Shown here one piece after another: positions 35,662 through 47,063 of a stretch of DNA of 64,000 bases; within the stretch, counting starts at the first letter, position 1, and each line of letters begins with the position of its first letter. The notes below the pieces were generated by a model that did no database searches, was not told where the DNA came from, and saw nothing but the letters and a program-made list of their open reading frames with translations. The stretch spans positions 1 through 64,000 of the forward strand of contig JADGJC010000058.1 in assembly GCA_027596075.1 (NCBI GenBank), read 5' to 3'. This stretch comes from Rhizophlyctis rosea (lineage: Eukaryota; Chytridiomycota; Chytridiomycetes; Rhizophlyctidales; Rhizophlyctidaceae). Both the position numbers and the translations under genes were made by a program.

Positions 35662-37143
35662 TCACTCTTCCTTCTCACCCACAGCACGAGCAACAGCCGC
35701 AGCCGCGACTCCACCCCCAGCCGCCCCAGCAATCCTAGCCCTCAACTGCACCTCCCTCTCCTCCTGCAACCGATGCCTCCTCAACGCATCAGCCCGATTA
35801 AACCCCATCTTACACCTCTCACACTCAAACGGCCTCGTGCCCGAATGCAACGTCCGCGTATGTCGTTGTAGATCGTGTTTACGCGCGAAGGAGGATTTAC
35901 AGAGCTCGCAGGTGTGTGGACGAGTCCCGCGGTGGCAGGTCATGTGGGAGCGGAGGTTGTAGGCTTTTGGGAAGGTGCGGTGGCAGTTTGGGTGTGGGCA
36001 GATGAAGGGGCGGTCTTCGTAGGATGGAGGCGGGGAGAGGGGGGAGGGGAGGAGGGTTGTTGTTGGGCGGGAGGGCGGGGAGGTTGGGGGGCTTGGTAAA
36101 GGGGACTGGAGTTTGGTTGTTGGCAGTGGGACGCGGATTTGGGTGGGGAGGTTGAGTTGTCGTTTGAGGGCGAGTTGGGGGATTGGACGGTGTTGGTAGA
36201 TTGTGTTGGGGTTGGTGGTGGTGATGGTGGTGGCCGCCGTGATGGGGTGGGGTTTGATGATGCCGTTGGTGTGAATGTCGTGGTGGTGAGCGCCGTTGCA
36301 GTTGTGATCGCAATGTTTGTGTTGGTAGAGCAGGCTTTGGTGGATGTGCTGTGGGAGGGCGGATGGATGGGGCGTGGTACGTTGACTCAAAGCATGATGG
36401 GCTTGACGAACGTGGACGAAGTGGTGCCCGTGTTGCTGAAGGAGCTGGTGCTGCGAGTGACGGAGCATGGGTGCTTGATGCACCATAGAAGAGTGCATGA
36501 ACGATCGGCCAGCAATCGCTTGCTGCTGCTGCTGCTGGTGGTGCTGATGATGGTGGTGCTGGTGGTTGAATGAAGCCCGCGCAAGACTTTCGTTGGCAAG
36601 TCCGAAGGGCGAGACATCCGTCAGGTTTGCCGGACTGGCTGGCGGAGTGAGCAGATGGGGATGTGTAGCGAAATGGATCCGTGGTTCCATGACGACTTTG
36701 GACGCGTTGCTGCTGGCAGGTGATTTCGTTGATTGTTGTGCGGGATGGTAGGGTGTGGTGAAGCCAGTAGGGAAGAAGGAAACAGGTACGGGTGAGGTTG
36801 GGAGACTGCTTGCTGACTCTGCAGGTGAAGCTGGAATCGTGGGAGAGTGCATGAGGGGGCGGTCATATGAAGGAGTTTCGGCGAGTGGGGCGTGGTAAGG
36901 AGGATCACAGACGATGACATCGGAGTTGTCGAAGGTGGGGAAGGAATGTGGGGCGAGAGGGGAGGATGTGGTGTCGGGACTGCTTTCGCCGGAAGTATGT
37001 TCGGACATTGCAGCATCATCGTCAGATTGTGCCATGGGTGCATTCAACGATGACTCTTCTCCCCATTGCGAGAAGTCCGGTTTCTCGCCAAGGAGAGAAC
37101 CACCGAAGAACTGACTTTCAAAAATCGTGTCGTCGGCGTTCAT
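35662..37143 (-). CDS. Crz1-like three-finger C2H2 transcription factor
   Basis: Single exon, 493 aa, clear ATG. Three fingers occupy about residues 380-457: the first has a C-x4-C pair and YNLRSHMTCH, the second FARKHDLQRHTRTLH, the third FNRADALRRH, with linkers RGTRPHTC and HSGTRPFEC. This order (YNL-SH, ARxHDxxRH, DALxRH) is that of Crz1/CrzA, the calcineurin-responsive factor that enters the nucleus when calcium rises. The N-terminal 375 residues are rich in Ser, Pro, His and Gln, including a polyHis/Gln run near 36.5 kb on the DNA. I do not see an unambiguous PxIxIT calcineurin docking motif, so calcium control is inferred from the finger type alone. A short basic and Ala/Gly-rich tail follows the fingers. 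Confidence 0.8.
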   Translation of the reverse strand: MNADDTIFESQFFGGSLLGEKPDFSQWGEESSLNAPMAQSDDDAAMSEHTSGESSPDTTSSPLAPHSFPTFDNSDVIVCDPPYHAPLAETPSYDRPLMHSPTIPASPAESASSLPTSPVPVSFFPTGFTTPYHPAQQSTKSPASSNASKVVMEPRIHFATHPHLLTPPASPANLTDVSPFGLANESLARASFNHQHHHHQHHQQQQQQAIAGRSFMHSSMVHQAPMLRHSQHQLLQQHGHHFVHVRQAHHALSQRTTPHPSALPQHIHQSLLYQHKHCDHNCNGAHHHDIHTNGIIKPHPITAATTITTTNPNTIYQHRPIPQLALKRQLNLPTQIRVPLPTTKLQSPLPSPPTSPPSRPTTTLLPSPLSPPPSYEDRPFICPHPNCHRTFPKAYNLRSHMTCHRGTRPHTCELCKSSFARKHDLQRHTRTLHSGTRPFECERCKMGFNRADALRRHRLQEEREVQLRARIAGAAGGGVAAAAVARAVGEKEE

Positions 37144-38158
37144 GACTGTATGTTTTGATTGTGGTTTACCGTTTCGGTTGATGTTACCGTTTGGGGGTTT
37201 GAGTGCTTCACTCTACTTGTCCGGGCAGAACGTGTTGCGGAGGCGGTGATGAAAAACTTTGATGTGGAGATCAAGCAAGGAGGAGAGCTAGCGTAGTAGG
37301 TTGGACTGGAGCATTCCCCTATGCCTTGGCAGAGCGAGGTAAAGGCGGCCGTGAACGAAGCACAAGCACTTGATGATGTCAAATTTGACGGGTATTGCTG
37401 GCGGGCTGTCAACGCCAAGCAAAAGCAGCCAAGCAAGTAAAGGAAGGTGGATGATGGATGGGGGAGGAAGGAAGGGAAATTGACGAGACACAGCACTCCC
37501 GGCCTGCTTTTTAGACTATTCGCAGCATATGGAGGCCTGGAGGCGGAGATCCCGATTGTTTGATAGCCGGCTCCTCCACTTTTTGCTTACTATGCAGCAG
37601 ATCAGGCTTTGGTTGTTGACAGTTGGTGAGAGTGGTCCCGGGCCAAGTAATTGTTTACATTAGCAGTAGTTTGTAAATAAACACAGGATGGCACAGACAC
37701 ACACAGCCCACTTATTGGTGCGCATATGGGAAGAAGGAGGCGAAGTTGGTAATGGATGAATGAGTGGGAATGGGAATGTGGTGTCGATGTGAGTGTGTTG
37801 GCCCTCGGGTGGCAGACTGCCCTATTGTGTGCATTATGGCAATCGGGACATGGACGCATCATCGGACGAAGAGTGACTGACATGGTGGATGGGCACTGAT
37901 TGGTTGATGAGAAAAGGAGGGACGGAACAGAACGGGTGATAGAATGCATCATGGAAGATGGGGAAAGAAGGAGGGGAAGCAACAAGTGCAACAGCAACCA
38001 TTCATTGTACAGACACCCTGGACCGAACTGGATGATGATGATGGATGATGAGTGGATGGGAATGTTTGGCTTGGTGGGGTGCACTCCGGACAGGGCGCGT
38101 TCCCTGGTCCATCCGCGGATTCTGCACAACCCCTCCCTCGTCAGCAGACGCGTGCAGA

Positions 38159-38191
38159 GTGCACACTCAGTGCACACTCAGTGCACACTCA
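38159..38191 (+). repeat. 11-bp tandem repeat
   Basis: Three perfect head-to-tail copies of GTGCACACTCA followed by a partial CACTCTCAC. Each unit contains the palindrome GTGCAC. Confidence 0.85.
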
Positions 38192-41100
38192 CACTCTCAC
38201 AGGGTGCCAATCGATGCTGACACTGACTGCGCATTTTGAGGGCTGGGGGGCTGGGGGGCTGGGAAGCGCACATCTTGCCCAATTTCAACTGCACATGGTT
38301 ATTACTCGTTGCATGTAGTGACTGCCGGCGGACTGCGTCCACTTTTCCCATTCCCACAATCATTGCTTTCTTGCTACTATAACAACATCTGGGAAACACG
38401 GTCATTTAGGGAACTATGCCAGCATATGAATGCAAGGCTAATACCAATGGAGGGTGTCAATGGCAATTCATTAAGGGATATTCGCATGGCATGGTATTAT
38501 GCAAGGAAAAGGATTGGGTATGCATAATGATTGTCGACGCGACCCAACGGACAAGTTTCCCATCATCCCACCCACATCGCTCCTCCCAAACCCCTGGGAT
38601 AGACCCTGGATTTCCTCTACACCACGTTGTGTCGATACTAAACCATTGGCGGCGAATCCCAATTACATATCCACAAGAACTACCCCATGCGCCAACACTT
38701 ATCTCTGAAGCTTATCAATGTTTTCTCAACTGAGGACCCACCACCAAGAGACATCCGAACATTTCCCGCCAACGAAGACATCAAAGACAACATCGTCGTA
38801 GCTCTCTTCGCCATTTACAAAGATAAACAAAACCCGACATCCGTCCTCCCCTCCTCCCCCAAAACCGCCCAATGACATCCGCATAGCAATGCACGTATTC
38901 ACCACCTGACCTCGAAAACCGACCTTCCATGATCCATCTCCTCAAATGATGAGACCCTTCCCTTGCAGCTCTTTCTCCATTCGCTACCATTCACTATATC
39001 ACCACATGCATATGGTTGTTACACGGGGAGGACACTATATGCAAGGAGATGACTGTCTGGATCTACTCATCAGGGGTCTTTATGCATGAGATGCCCGAGA
39101 TGCAGCATCATGCAGGTCGGAGCTCCAGGCCAAGATTGGGCCGAAGTGCGGAGACACGAGGGCAACTGTGCCCCCTGTGTGACACCTGAACGCGTTGGAT
39201 AAGCCACTAATTCATTAATTTTGGGGGACCGCAGTTGGTGCGGGCAAAGCAAATGCAATGCGAACCCTTGTATGCATTGTGTAAGGGATGGGGTGATCAC
39301 ATGTGATGCCATGCTGCTGGGTGGAAAGACACACTCCAGGGTTGAAAGTTGAGCGCAGGTGGTCGGGCGTCGGTTTGGTGTTGGTGTTCGGATACTCTCG
39401 CAGTCTGGGGAATGACCTCATCGTAAAGTTGGCCGATTTGTAAAAGGAGAATTGAAACACTTCCAATTCCTTGCACGTGAAAAGGAGGTGGCGTTGAGGC
39501 ATTGGCACAATGCACAGTGCCCCCAGCCTCAAAACATGCCCTCATTCTTTTACATGGACCCTGGCGATCTCATGACGGACACAGAACCGGCAAAGGGGTC
39601 ACTTGTGGTCTCCTTCCGCAGTGTATGGCTGGGCCAAGACCTGTCATGCCAATGTTGCCTCATGCTCCAATTGCCAGCGTGCCACGTATGCCTATGCTCG
39701 AAGAATGAGCAGGTTGATTGCTACGCCCTACGCCAAAGGGGAGATGAAAGAAGTTCAAATGTATGCCCATATGCAATGAGCGAGAGACTCGACCATCCTA
39801 CTCGGCCTAGACTTCCCCTTGTGGGACTGTCAAAACGCATACCGCGGAGCCTCGTCAGATTGTTGACACCGGCGGGACGGACAGTCGGTGGAGTCCAGTT
39901 TGTCAAGCATCGACGATTTGACGGGATCGTCGATTTAAACCCAGACGTCCTGCAACGCATTGCTTATGCGTGATTATCAGCAGAGACCGCTGAGGCTCGC
40001 GAAAGCCCACCCGCTGAGCAAGCATTGGGCACTCTGCTGCGTATGCCGATGAGGAAAGATGGGCAAAAGAGACACCGTGACCGGCGAACGTGATTTGCAT
40101 GGCATTTAGAAGGCATGACGGGAGAGCGGCGGGCTTCGGGATGATCAAAAAGATCAATCTCTCGATTGTTGATGGTGGACTGGAGACACTTGTACATCAT
40201 AGGAGGGCTGAGTAAATCTTGACGAAGCACCAATCGGAGTGTATATGGCTGCGGATATCGATTGTCTGGGTGTCTAGGCCTCCACAAGGGGTTGATTTGT
40301 TGCGCAACGTGCCGCTGCCCATGCAAGCCTTACCTCATCGAAACGCCCGTCAACGTGCTCCAGTTTGACAAGTTTGACAGGGGAACGCCTTTTTTGACTT
40401 TGACAGCCACAACCTCACTCACAAAACATCGTCCTGCGCATTCAAATCTAGATAGCGGCCGCCCTTTGGTTTTTGGCTTTTTGTTCTGCTAGCCCGCTCT
40501 ATTAGTCTCAATGGACTGCTTAGTGATGGTCGAGCGTCAATGAACATTAATGCAGTTGTAAAATTGCAGTTAATTCAGTAGATGTGACCTGCTGGTTGGG
40601 TTGGCCCGCTGGCGGCACAGCCATGAACGAGTTGCGCCACATTCGCATCAATGCAGTTTTGGTGTTGATTGATGGGACGTTCTAAACATAAATGGGTATT
40701 TATGCATTGACCAACCAAGACATTTACGGTGGCTCTCCATAAATTCGGTCAATCTGTAATGCAAAATTGCGTTGAAGGACCGATTGATGCCGTTAGACTT
40801 GGCATAGGATGAGACTGAGTAATGCACTGTTGGGCAGTGAGTTTGCTATGTAGTAGATCGCGATCCGGCACATATTCTTCCGATTGATAGGAGAGAGTTT
40901 AATCGAGGATTCGAGGATGAATATCAACTCTGAAACATGCCGGCGTCATCGTCACGGCCACGTTTATACCTTCTTTGACGGATTCATTGACAAACATTCA
41001 TTCCACAGATGGCCTCACCCTGAAATTCTGAATTGCTCCTCCGTCCGCCCTTCTGGACATGCGCGGCAAACTGGGTTTGTCACACCAAAAGAGTTTGACA

Positions 41101-41318
41101 GAAATAAACAAAATTTCGTTTGGTGGGCCGGCTCGCTCGGCTCTTGTCGATCCCTCAGACTTGAGCTTCCTTGGCGGTTTTTGCTCAACGGTTTTAGAAC
41201 AGCGAGGTTGGAGTAACGGTCAGGCGTTAGGCGTGAAAGTCTTCCATGGGATAAACTGACTTGATCGGGAGCTTATCTTATTCTAGTGGCTGTTGTACGG
41301 ACTGTTGAAAGTGTATCT

Positions 41319-41323
41319 TATAA
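41319..41323 (+). promoter_or_regulatory. TATA-like element of the F-box gene
   Basis: TTATAA about 97 bp upstream of the ATG at 41420, followed by a pyrimidine-rich leader that ends CACAAAACCACCATG. Confidence 0.3.
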
Positions 41324-41419
41324 CAAGCTTCGCTGCCGACAACTCCCCTTGATACTCTTTACCAACAAACCATCTTTCTGCCAATCCTGATACTTTCATC
41401 ATCTCACCACAAAACCACC

Positions 41420-42598
41420 ATGATGGCCATAGCGATACCTCTCCCCATCACTCCCCTACGCACAAAACCCGCATGTATCCGACAAGCAACCAACATCATC
41501 CCCCACCTTTCCCACCTCCAAAACCTCCCCACCGACCTCCTCCTCCCCATCCTCACCTACCTCCCCAACCCCGCTCCCTTCCTCCAAACCTGTCGCACAA
41601 CCCACTCCCTCTCCAAAGACACATACACCCGCGCAACATGGATCCACTCCCAAATACCCATCACCACGGGCGTGCCAGCAGAACTATTGGCATTCTGGAT
41701 AGGGTTGAAGCGCAACATACTCACCGAACATGTTATGAGGGTTTTGGATAGTATGGGTGTTGGTGTGGTGGAGGAGTTACCGACTCCCCAATGGGAAGGG
41801 TGGAGAATGTTGGGTACGTTGCTTGCGTTACGGGGTGATGAAGCTGTCGTGAAACTGGCAATCCGGATGGGTTTCATAAAGTACTGGCGGACGTTCGTAC
41901 AAGCTGCCGAAGGAGCAGGAAGGAGAGGTGTCGTCGGAGTCGTGTTGGACCATCTCATCCTACACTCCGCGGAGGAAGTCAAAAGGGGTAGTGGAGTGCT
42001 GCTGAATCAGGAAGACGGGCTTGATAATGGTAGTAGTGAAGAGGAAAGTGATTTTGTTGCCAAACCCACAACGGAGCGTACCTCCCCCCATCTCACACCC
42101 CCCACCCCCCTCTCCGACCCCATCCTACAACACTACGCCCTCCGCCACTCCTTCGTCCAAAACTCCTCAACCCTCTTCCACAAAACCTGTACCATCATTC
42201 CCCAATCCTCACCCGCATGGTCAACAATCGCCCCAACACTCTTCACAACCGCATCACCAAAAATCATCACAACACTTGCGGGGTTCATCACCGCTGGCCG
42301 CGTCCCAACTTCCCTGCTTCTGATGAGTGCAAAGGGCGCGATCTTGACAAACGAGAGGGGGTTACGGAATTTAGAGATGTTGGTAATGTGTGGTTGTGTG
42401 GATCTAGCTGGAAAGGAAAGGGAGGCGGGCACGGTGTTGGTTAGAGGAGCTGCATTGGAGGGTGATGTGGTGGTGTTGGGGGTTCTATTCGAGTTAGGAT
42501 GCATCCCCGATGCCGGGACACTACACAACGCCAAATTAAGCGGATGCAAGAAGTGTGTAAAGATGATAGAAAAGTGGAAGTTGAAGACCAGTTCATGA
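41420..42598 (+). CDS. F-box protein, ankyrin-like C-terminal half
   Basis: Single exon, 392 aa; a second ATG follows directly after the first. Residues about 33-75 form an F-box: LQNLPTDLLLPILTYLPNP, then FLQTCRTTHSLSKDTYTRATW. F-box proteins bring substrates to SCF ubiquitin ligases through Skp1. The remainder contains helical pairs such as EAVVKLAIRMGFIKYWRTFVQAA, LRNLEMLVMCGCVDL and DVVVLGVLFELGC, which resemble degenerate ankyrin-type repeats and would serve as the substrate-binding part; that assignment is weak. An acidic Ser-rich loop (DNGSSEEESD) separates the two halves. The pyrimidine-rich leader and the C-heavy codon use of the first 100 codons contrast with the G-rich middle of the gene. 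Confidence 0.75.
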   Translation: MMAIAIPLPITPLRTKPACIRQATNIIPHLSHLQNLPTDLLLPILTYLPNPAPFLQTCRTTHSLSKDTYTRATWIHSQIPITTGVPAELLAFWIGLKRNILTEHVMRVLDSMGVGVVEELPTPQWEGWRMLGTLLALRGDEAVVKLAIRMGFIKYWRTFVQAAEGAGRRGVVGVVLDHLILHSAEEVKRGSGVLLNQEDGLDNGSSEEESDFVAKPTTERTSPHLTPPTPLSDPILQHYALRHSFVQNSSTLFHKTCTIIPQSSPAWSTIAPTLFTTASPKIITTLAGFITAGRVPTSLLLMSAKGAILTNERGLRNLEMLVMCGCVDLAGKEREAGTVLVRGAALEGDVVVLGVLFELGCIPDAGTLHNAKLSGCKKCVKMIEKWKLKTSS

Positions 42599-43480
42599 CG
42601 CGTGGGAGGCGAGAAAAGGAAGGGCGAGGGAGGGATGTGTTCATTGTACATAAGTCCTGAAGTCAAATATACCCTTATGTTCATATCGCATATATGTACT
42701 CTCCTTCCACATTTTGCACATCATATGGTATTTTGCATTGGGCACCATAGTATTGAACCTATCCATGCATCATGATTCATCAATGACGCCGAACAAAGAA
42801 GCAGAAACAAAGAGCGGCGATGGCCATGTATGACCTCAGACAAAGGACTATCCAACCTCTACCTCGGGTCCTTTGTTCGCGTTTCTTTGTTCGCCGCGGC
42901 ACCCGACTAGATTGAATGATAGTGCTTGACCATGGGCGGATTCGAACTGTCCCATCGGAGGTCGCAATGGAAGGTCATTGGCCATTAGCAGATGTAAACA
43001 AATATTGACGATCCCTCCGCAGCGTTATAGCTTCTAGAACGTTGAGTTCGCGTCTCGATCCGCTGACCAGCCAGCCCGACTTCGCCCACTGCTGACCATA
43101 TTGCTAAATTTAGATAATTCACTTCATCCCCACAGCCCCAGTCACATTCATAAATCGCTCAGCCATCCAAATATAGCGGTTTCGAAACCTCCTATTTGCC
43201 AAAACCCCTGAGTATGTGATGAAGTTCTTTTGGTTCCACCTTCATGCGAGCTATCATAGAAGCGAAGGTTTCGGATGCCCAGAAAGACCTTCGACCGTGG
43301 GAAAAGGGTGTATTTCATAAAGTCTTTGGGTGCCCACTAACGCCCCCCGAACAGTGTTGCCTCATCCTGTGCGTATAGTGGCCACCCTCCGTAGTGGGTT
43401 CCGATAATCGCCACTTCGAGTGACACCATTTCGCCTACAGTTTTTGAGGACTTCAACTTTGTCCAATCACGAACGTGGTC
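42599..43480. other. Intergenic, no supported gene
   Basis: The 880 bp between two plus-strand genes contains no domain-bearing frame. A B-box-like GTTCGAATCC occurs on the minus strand near 42.94 kb but lacks a foldable tRNA around it. Confidence 0.5.
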
Positions 43481-44347
43481 ATGACCACATCGCTAGCACC
43501 TTACACTTCGCCCTTCGCCTGGGAGGACGGACTGGGGCACTCGGACGCGTCGCATCTTCATGACGAACACAAGTACTTGACGATCCACGATGGTATACCG
43601 CATTTGTCGCATTCGGTCTCGGATGAGGATGATGGTGGGGAGACGGAGAGTGAGGGAGGAGTTGTTGGTGGTATTGCTGGTGGAATGAATTCCGGGGTTG
43701 GGATGGGTGCGGGGGTTGGGGGAGGGTATGGGCAGGATGTTAAGTTCGGTCATCATGGTGGGAGATATGAGTATCAGGCGTATCCGGCGTTAGCGACTTT
43801 TCCGCCGATGATGGGGTACGGGCACATGCAGGGCGGACATGGACATTACGTCGTTGATCATTCGTACGAGGCATACCATGGCTCCCGGGGTCCATTGGTG
43901 CAAAAACACATGTACGCCCCAACATACACCCCCTACCCCACCCCACCACGCACCTCAGAACCCACCCAATCCCCGTACACCTGCACCTACCCTTCCTGCA
44001 CCCGTCCCTTCGCAACCCTCGCAGCCCTAAAATCCCACTTGCGATCCCACGCATCTCAATCCGCCCGCAACTCCCCGTACTCCGACGCATCCAGCACTAC
44101 ATCCTCGCCTCCTCCCCCGCAAGCGGAACCTCACAAAGTCCACGCCTGTCCATCATGTCCCGCAACATTCAGGAGAACGCATGATCTAAAAAGACATTTC
44201 AGGAGCATACATACGGGTGAGAAGCCATTTGTGTGTGGGGTTTGTAGGAGTGGGTTCGCGAGGAGGGATGCGCTGAAGAGGCATGTGGGGAGGGTGGGAA
44301 GTATGTGTTTTGGGGCTGGTGGTGGTGGTGATGGGTTTGGTGTTTAA
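43481..44347 (+). CDS. Three-finger C2H2 transcription factor, Crz1-type
   Basis: Single exon, 288 aa, starting at the first in-frame ATG. Acidic and Gly-rich N-terminal region, then a His/Tyr-rich segment. Finger 1 (about residues 168-190) has C-x4-C and LAALKSHLRSH. A Ser/Pro spacer of about 30 residues follows, then finger 2 (ACPSCPATFRRTHDLKRHFRSIH) and finger 3 (FVCGVCRSGFARRDALKRHV) joined by TGEKPF. Fingers 2 and 3 have the same HDLKRH/DALKRH plan as the Crz1-like protein at 35.7-37.1 kb, suggesting related DNA targets. The spacer between fingers 1 and 2 and the shorter N-terminus distinguish it. The product ends soon after finger 3 in a Gly-rich tail. Nuclear regulator by family; pathway unknown. 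Confidence 0.8.
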   Translation: MTTSLAPYTSPFAWEDGLGHSDASHLHDEHKYLTIHDGIPHLSHSVSDEDDGGETESEGGVVGGIAGGMNSGVGMGAGVGGGYGQDVKFGHHGGRYEYQAYPALATFPPMMGYGHMQGGHGHYVVDHSYEAYHGSRGPLVQKHMYAPTYTPYPTPPRTSEPTQSPYTCTYPSCTRPFATLAALKSHLRSHASQSARNSPYSDASSTTSSPPPPQAEPHKVHACPSCPATFRRTHDLKRHFRSIHTGEKPFVCGVCRSGFARRDALKRHVGRVGSMCFGAGGGGDGFGV

Positions 44348-47063
44348 GATGAGTAGCTAATGTGATATTGTCGAAATACATAATGTACATTATCGGTGTT
44401 AGACCATCATTTCCTCGTATTCGATGAAAGCATTGAACCTCATTCGAGACATTTGGGACTCCTCCGATTTTGCTTCTGTTTTTTGATGATGTGATTTCCA
44501 ACAATGCGTTCTAATCGGGTATGCGTTTGATTCGTGAACTGAATTTGGTGAAGCTTGCACGGCGCCTGCGAAAAAAGCTTCCAAAATCGGTCGAGGTTAT
44601 GCCTCTCTCCAGAAGTGTCGGATCTTCTTTCATGGCTTTGGAATTTGCGTCCATAATCGCTCTTGGCGCGACCCGTAATGACCTCACTTGATATGGCCGG
44701 GAAAGACATCATATGATGTGAAGCCAAAGAATTAGTGGCTCTTTTGAATTTTGATGTCTCCATCGAATGTCCAACGTCGTCTCGTGTCTTTGAAGATAAG
44801 CGTAATGCAACTCCGCAAAGTTTAGAGACATTACAGTTGCAACTGTAGTGCCGACACGGGACTCATTTTTGTGCAATCTTCAACCCTTTTCTATTAGCAA
44901 GCTGTCACCTTCACGAGATACATATACCAAACGCAATGAACCCGTCCTCTATTTGCTGTGGCTTTGGAAGTCTTGGAACTACCGGGAGCTGAAATACTTT
45001 GAATGAACGGCTGGACACCCCAATCATCGCCTGTGTTTCGCCTAGCTCCATGTTGAGAGGGAAAAATGACAGTAGCACAGCCGAACTCACACCTGGGATG
45101 AGCCAAATTTTCAATCAGGAGGTTGACGAAGCACTAGGGTTCTGGTTGGTCCGCCAGCTACACTCTTCAACAAGGGCGTTTGCACATCCCCGACTTTGCC
45201 AATGATTGTGGAGGTCGTCAAGCCGTTACAATCTTGGGATTTGACATGGAAGGAAAACCACGACTATTTGAAGAGAGGACGGCTAGACCGCTGGATGACC
45301 AGGTACTCCATTTAAGATTGAACCCATATTGAACAGGACCCTGAACAATTATCACGTAATGACTGCTCAGCCACTCCGGACGCACGCAGCTGCGGCAGCA
45401 CAAAAGAAAAGACCCCAACTGCGCAGCAGCCAGCTCACCCAACACATCCCACTGTCACACAACAAGTTCACAGATTTGGCCATTACGGCATGCCGCTTGT
45501 CAAAGATGGAAGCATGGCGGCGCAGAATTGACCATGGATGTATGTGGGATGACCAACATGCGTTGAAAAGTTTGCCGTGGGTACGGGGACATCAACGATG
45601 AACCGTGGGCTGTCGAATAGTGGCGAGGTTGAGGGATCTTGTTATAAAAGCGGGTGCGTCCCAGCAGCTGCGAAAATCTATAGTCAGCTCGACTCCCAGA
45701 GATTCATCGCATACATTTCGCACATACTATCACCGGTTTTGTTGATCACCTATGAGGTCTATACTACTTGTTCTGCATGCTCAACTCCAGCTCGGTGTTA
45801 TCGGCCTTGTGGGCATTCGAAACGAGTGTGTAGATCCTCACCGGTCTTTTAGTTGATCTCCCTTCGGACTTCATCAACCTTTTTTTCCTTGAGGACTCAA
45901 TGTTTGCTCCTTTCCGATGCTTCCGCCACACAATCATTCCCTTCCTATGAGGTCTATACTACTTGTTTTGTTCGCTTGACCCAACTTCATGATGTGTTTT
46001 GCGCATCTTGGGCTGGCGCGCCAAACGAGTATGTAGACTCTCACTGGGAGTTTTGATGCCATTTTACCTTGAGACCTCCTCCTTTCTTTTTGTCGGGAGA
46101 TGCGAAGAGTTCCCCAGTTGCTCTAATTTGTACCTCTACCATGTCCATTCCATGAAGCTCCTCCTATTTCAATCACAGCTAATCCCTCCCATATTGCCGC
46201 AGGAACTTAAAAACGAAGCATGGGGAAAAGCACGCTGCTCTATCATCATGCATACCCAACAAATAGGTAGACCGACAAATGTTTCCACCAGGTCGTTCCG
46301 GCTCGAGACGACTCGATTCACTTTGACTGATATCTACTTACACATATTCTTGGATTGCTTCATCAGTGCGCAGATTGAGCAGTTCCAAATAATTCAAAAC
46401 TTCAAAAAACAATATGCGCTGACTTTGGGTCAAAATGCTAGGGATCGCGTACCTATCAGCATCTGTTGATTTCGATGAGCCAAATGCATGAACATACCAT
46501 CAGAAGTGTCAGCAACGGACACTTTGACACGTCATCCATTGCGAATGACATTATTGCGCTCTGTATGTGTGATGGTCGACTGCTTTGGGCATGAGATGCA
46601 ATCCGCAAATTTTGTTCACTTTAACGTCTTTACAGTTTTTTTGTGCGGGAGGGGAGCAAGGGGCAAGCTGGTCCCAGTGCTATCTAGTGTCTGAAATTTC
46701 GTCGAGATATCGTAGATCAAAATAAAAGCTTTGAGCACTGGATGTGATTGTGTTGGGTCCTTCAACGTCCATCTGCGTTATCTTTTTCTGCCATTTTTCG
46801 GTCATATTTTTAGATGGTCTGTCTCCGACGTAACGTTGTCCGGCACTCAGAGTTTTTGCAAGAGCAATCACGGGGCTGACGCGAGGGTCCTTGCCACTTC
46901 GGTCCGAGTGGTCCGCCACCATCAACAGTGACACCAGTTGTTGATGGAGGAGCACCATCCCCTTCTTTCGGAGGGAATGACATTGAGGAGACGGTAAGGG
47001 CGCTTTATTTCTTCGTGATATAGTTACAGTCTGTGGACATTGATTCCATCATCAGTTGAACGA
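44348..47063. other. Intergenic, no supported gene
   Basis: Holds an imperfect direct repeat (listed separately) and ATG-started minus-strand frames of 107 codons (44440-44763) and 92 codons (46680-46958) without recognisable features. A possible upstream exon of the next gene, with Pro/Ser/Thr-rich reading and a GTAAGG donor, lies at about 46880-46995. Confidence 0.4.
45749..46055 (+). repeat. Imperfect direct repeat, two units
   Basis: Unit 1 (about 45749-45850) and unit 2 (about 45944-46055) both begin CCTATGAGGTCTATACTACTT and both contain, some 70 bp later, AAACGAGTRTGTAGA followed by CTCAC(C/T)GG. The middles are diverged. The spacing between units is about 195-202 bp. Confidence 0.7.

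Larger units (their letters stand above)
37144..41419. other. Gene-poor 4.3 kb, no supported gene
   Basis: This long stretch lies between two divergent genes. It holds a frame of about 190 codons at 37.6-38.2 kb (minus) of simple Ser/His/Leu composition, an 11-bp tandem repeat near 38.16 kb and many short frames. I find no domain, tRNA or rRNA. Confidence 0.45.

Noticed and set aside
37602..38177. 191-codon minus-strand frame upstream of the Crz1-like gene
   Set aside because: Ser/His/Leu low-complexity translation and no domain; more likely leader or intergenic sequence.
42931..42985. Possible tRNA on the minus strand (GTTCGAATCC B-box)
   Set aside because: The T-stem pairs poorly and no matching acceptor stem or anticodon arm can be placed at the right distance.
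46680..46958. 92-codon ATG-started minus-strand frame
   Set aside because: No family features, and the opposite strand has a possible spliced exon of the downstream gene; neither can be chosen from sequence alone.
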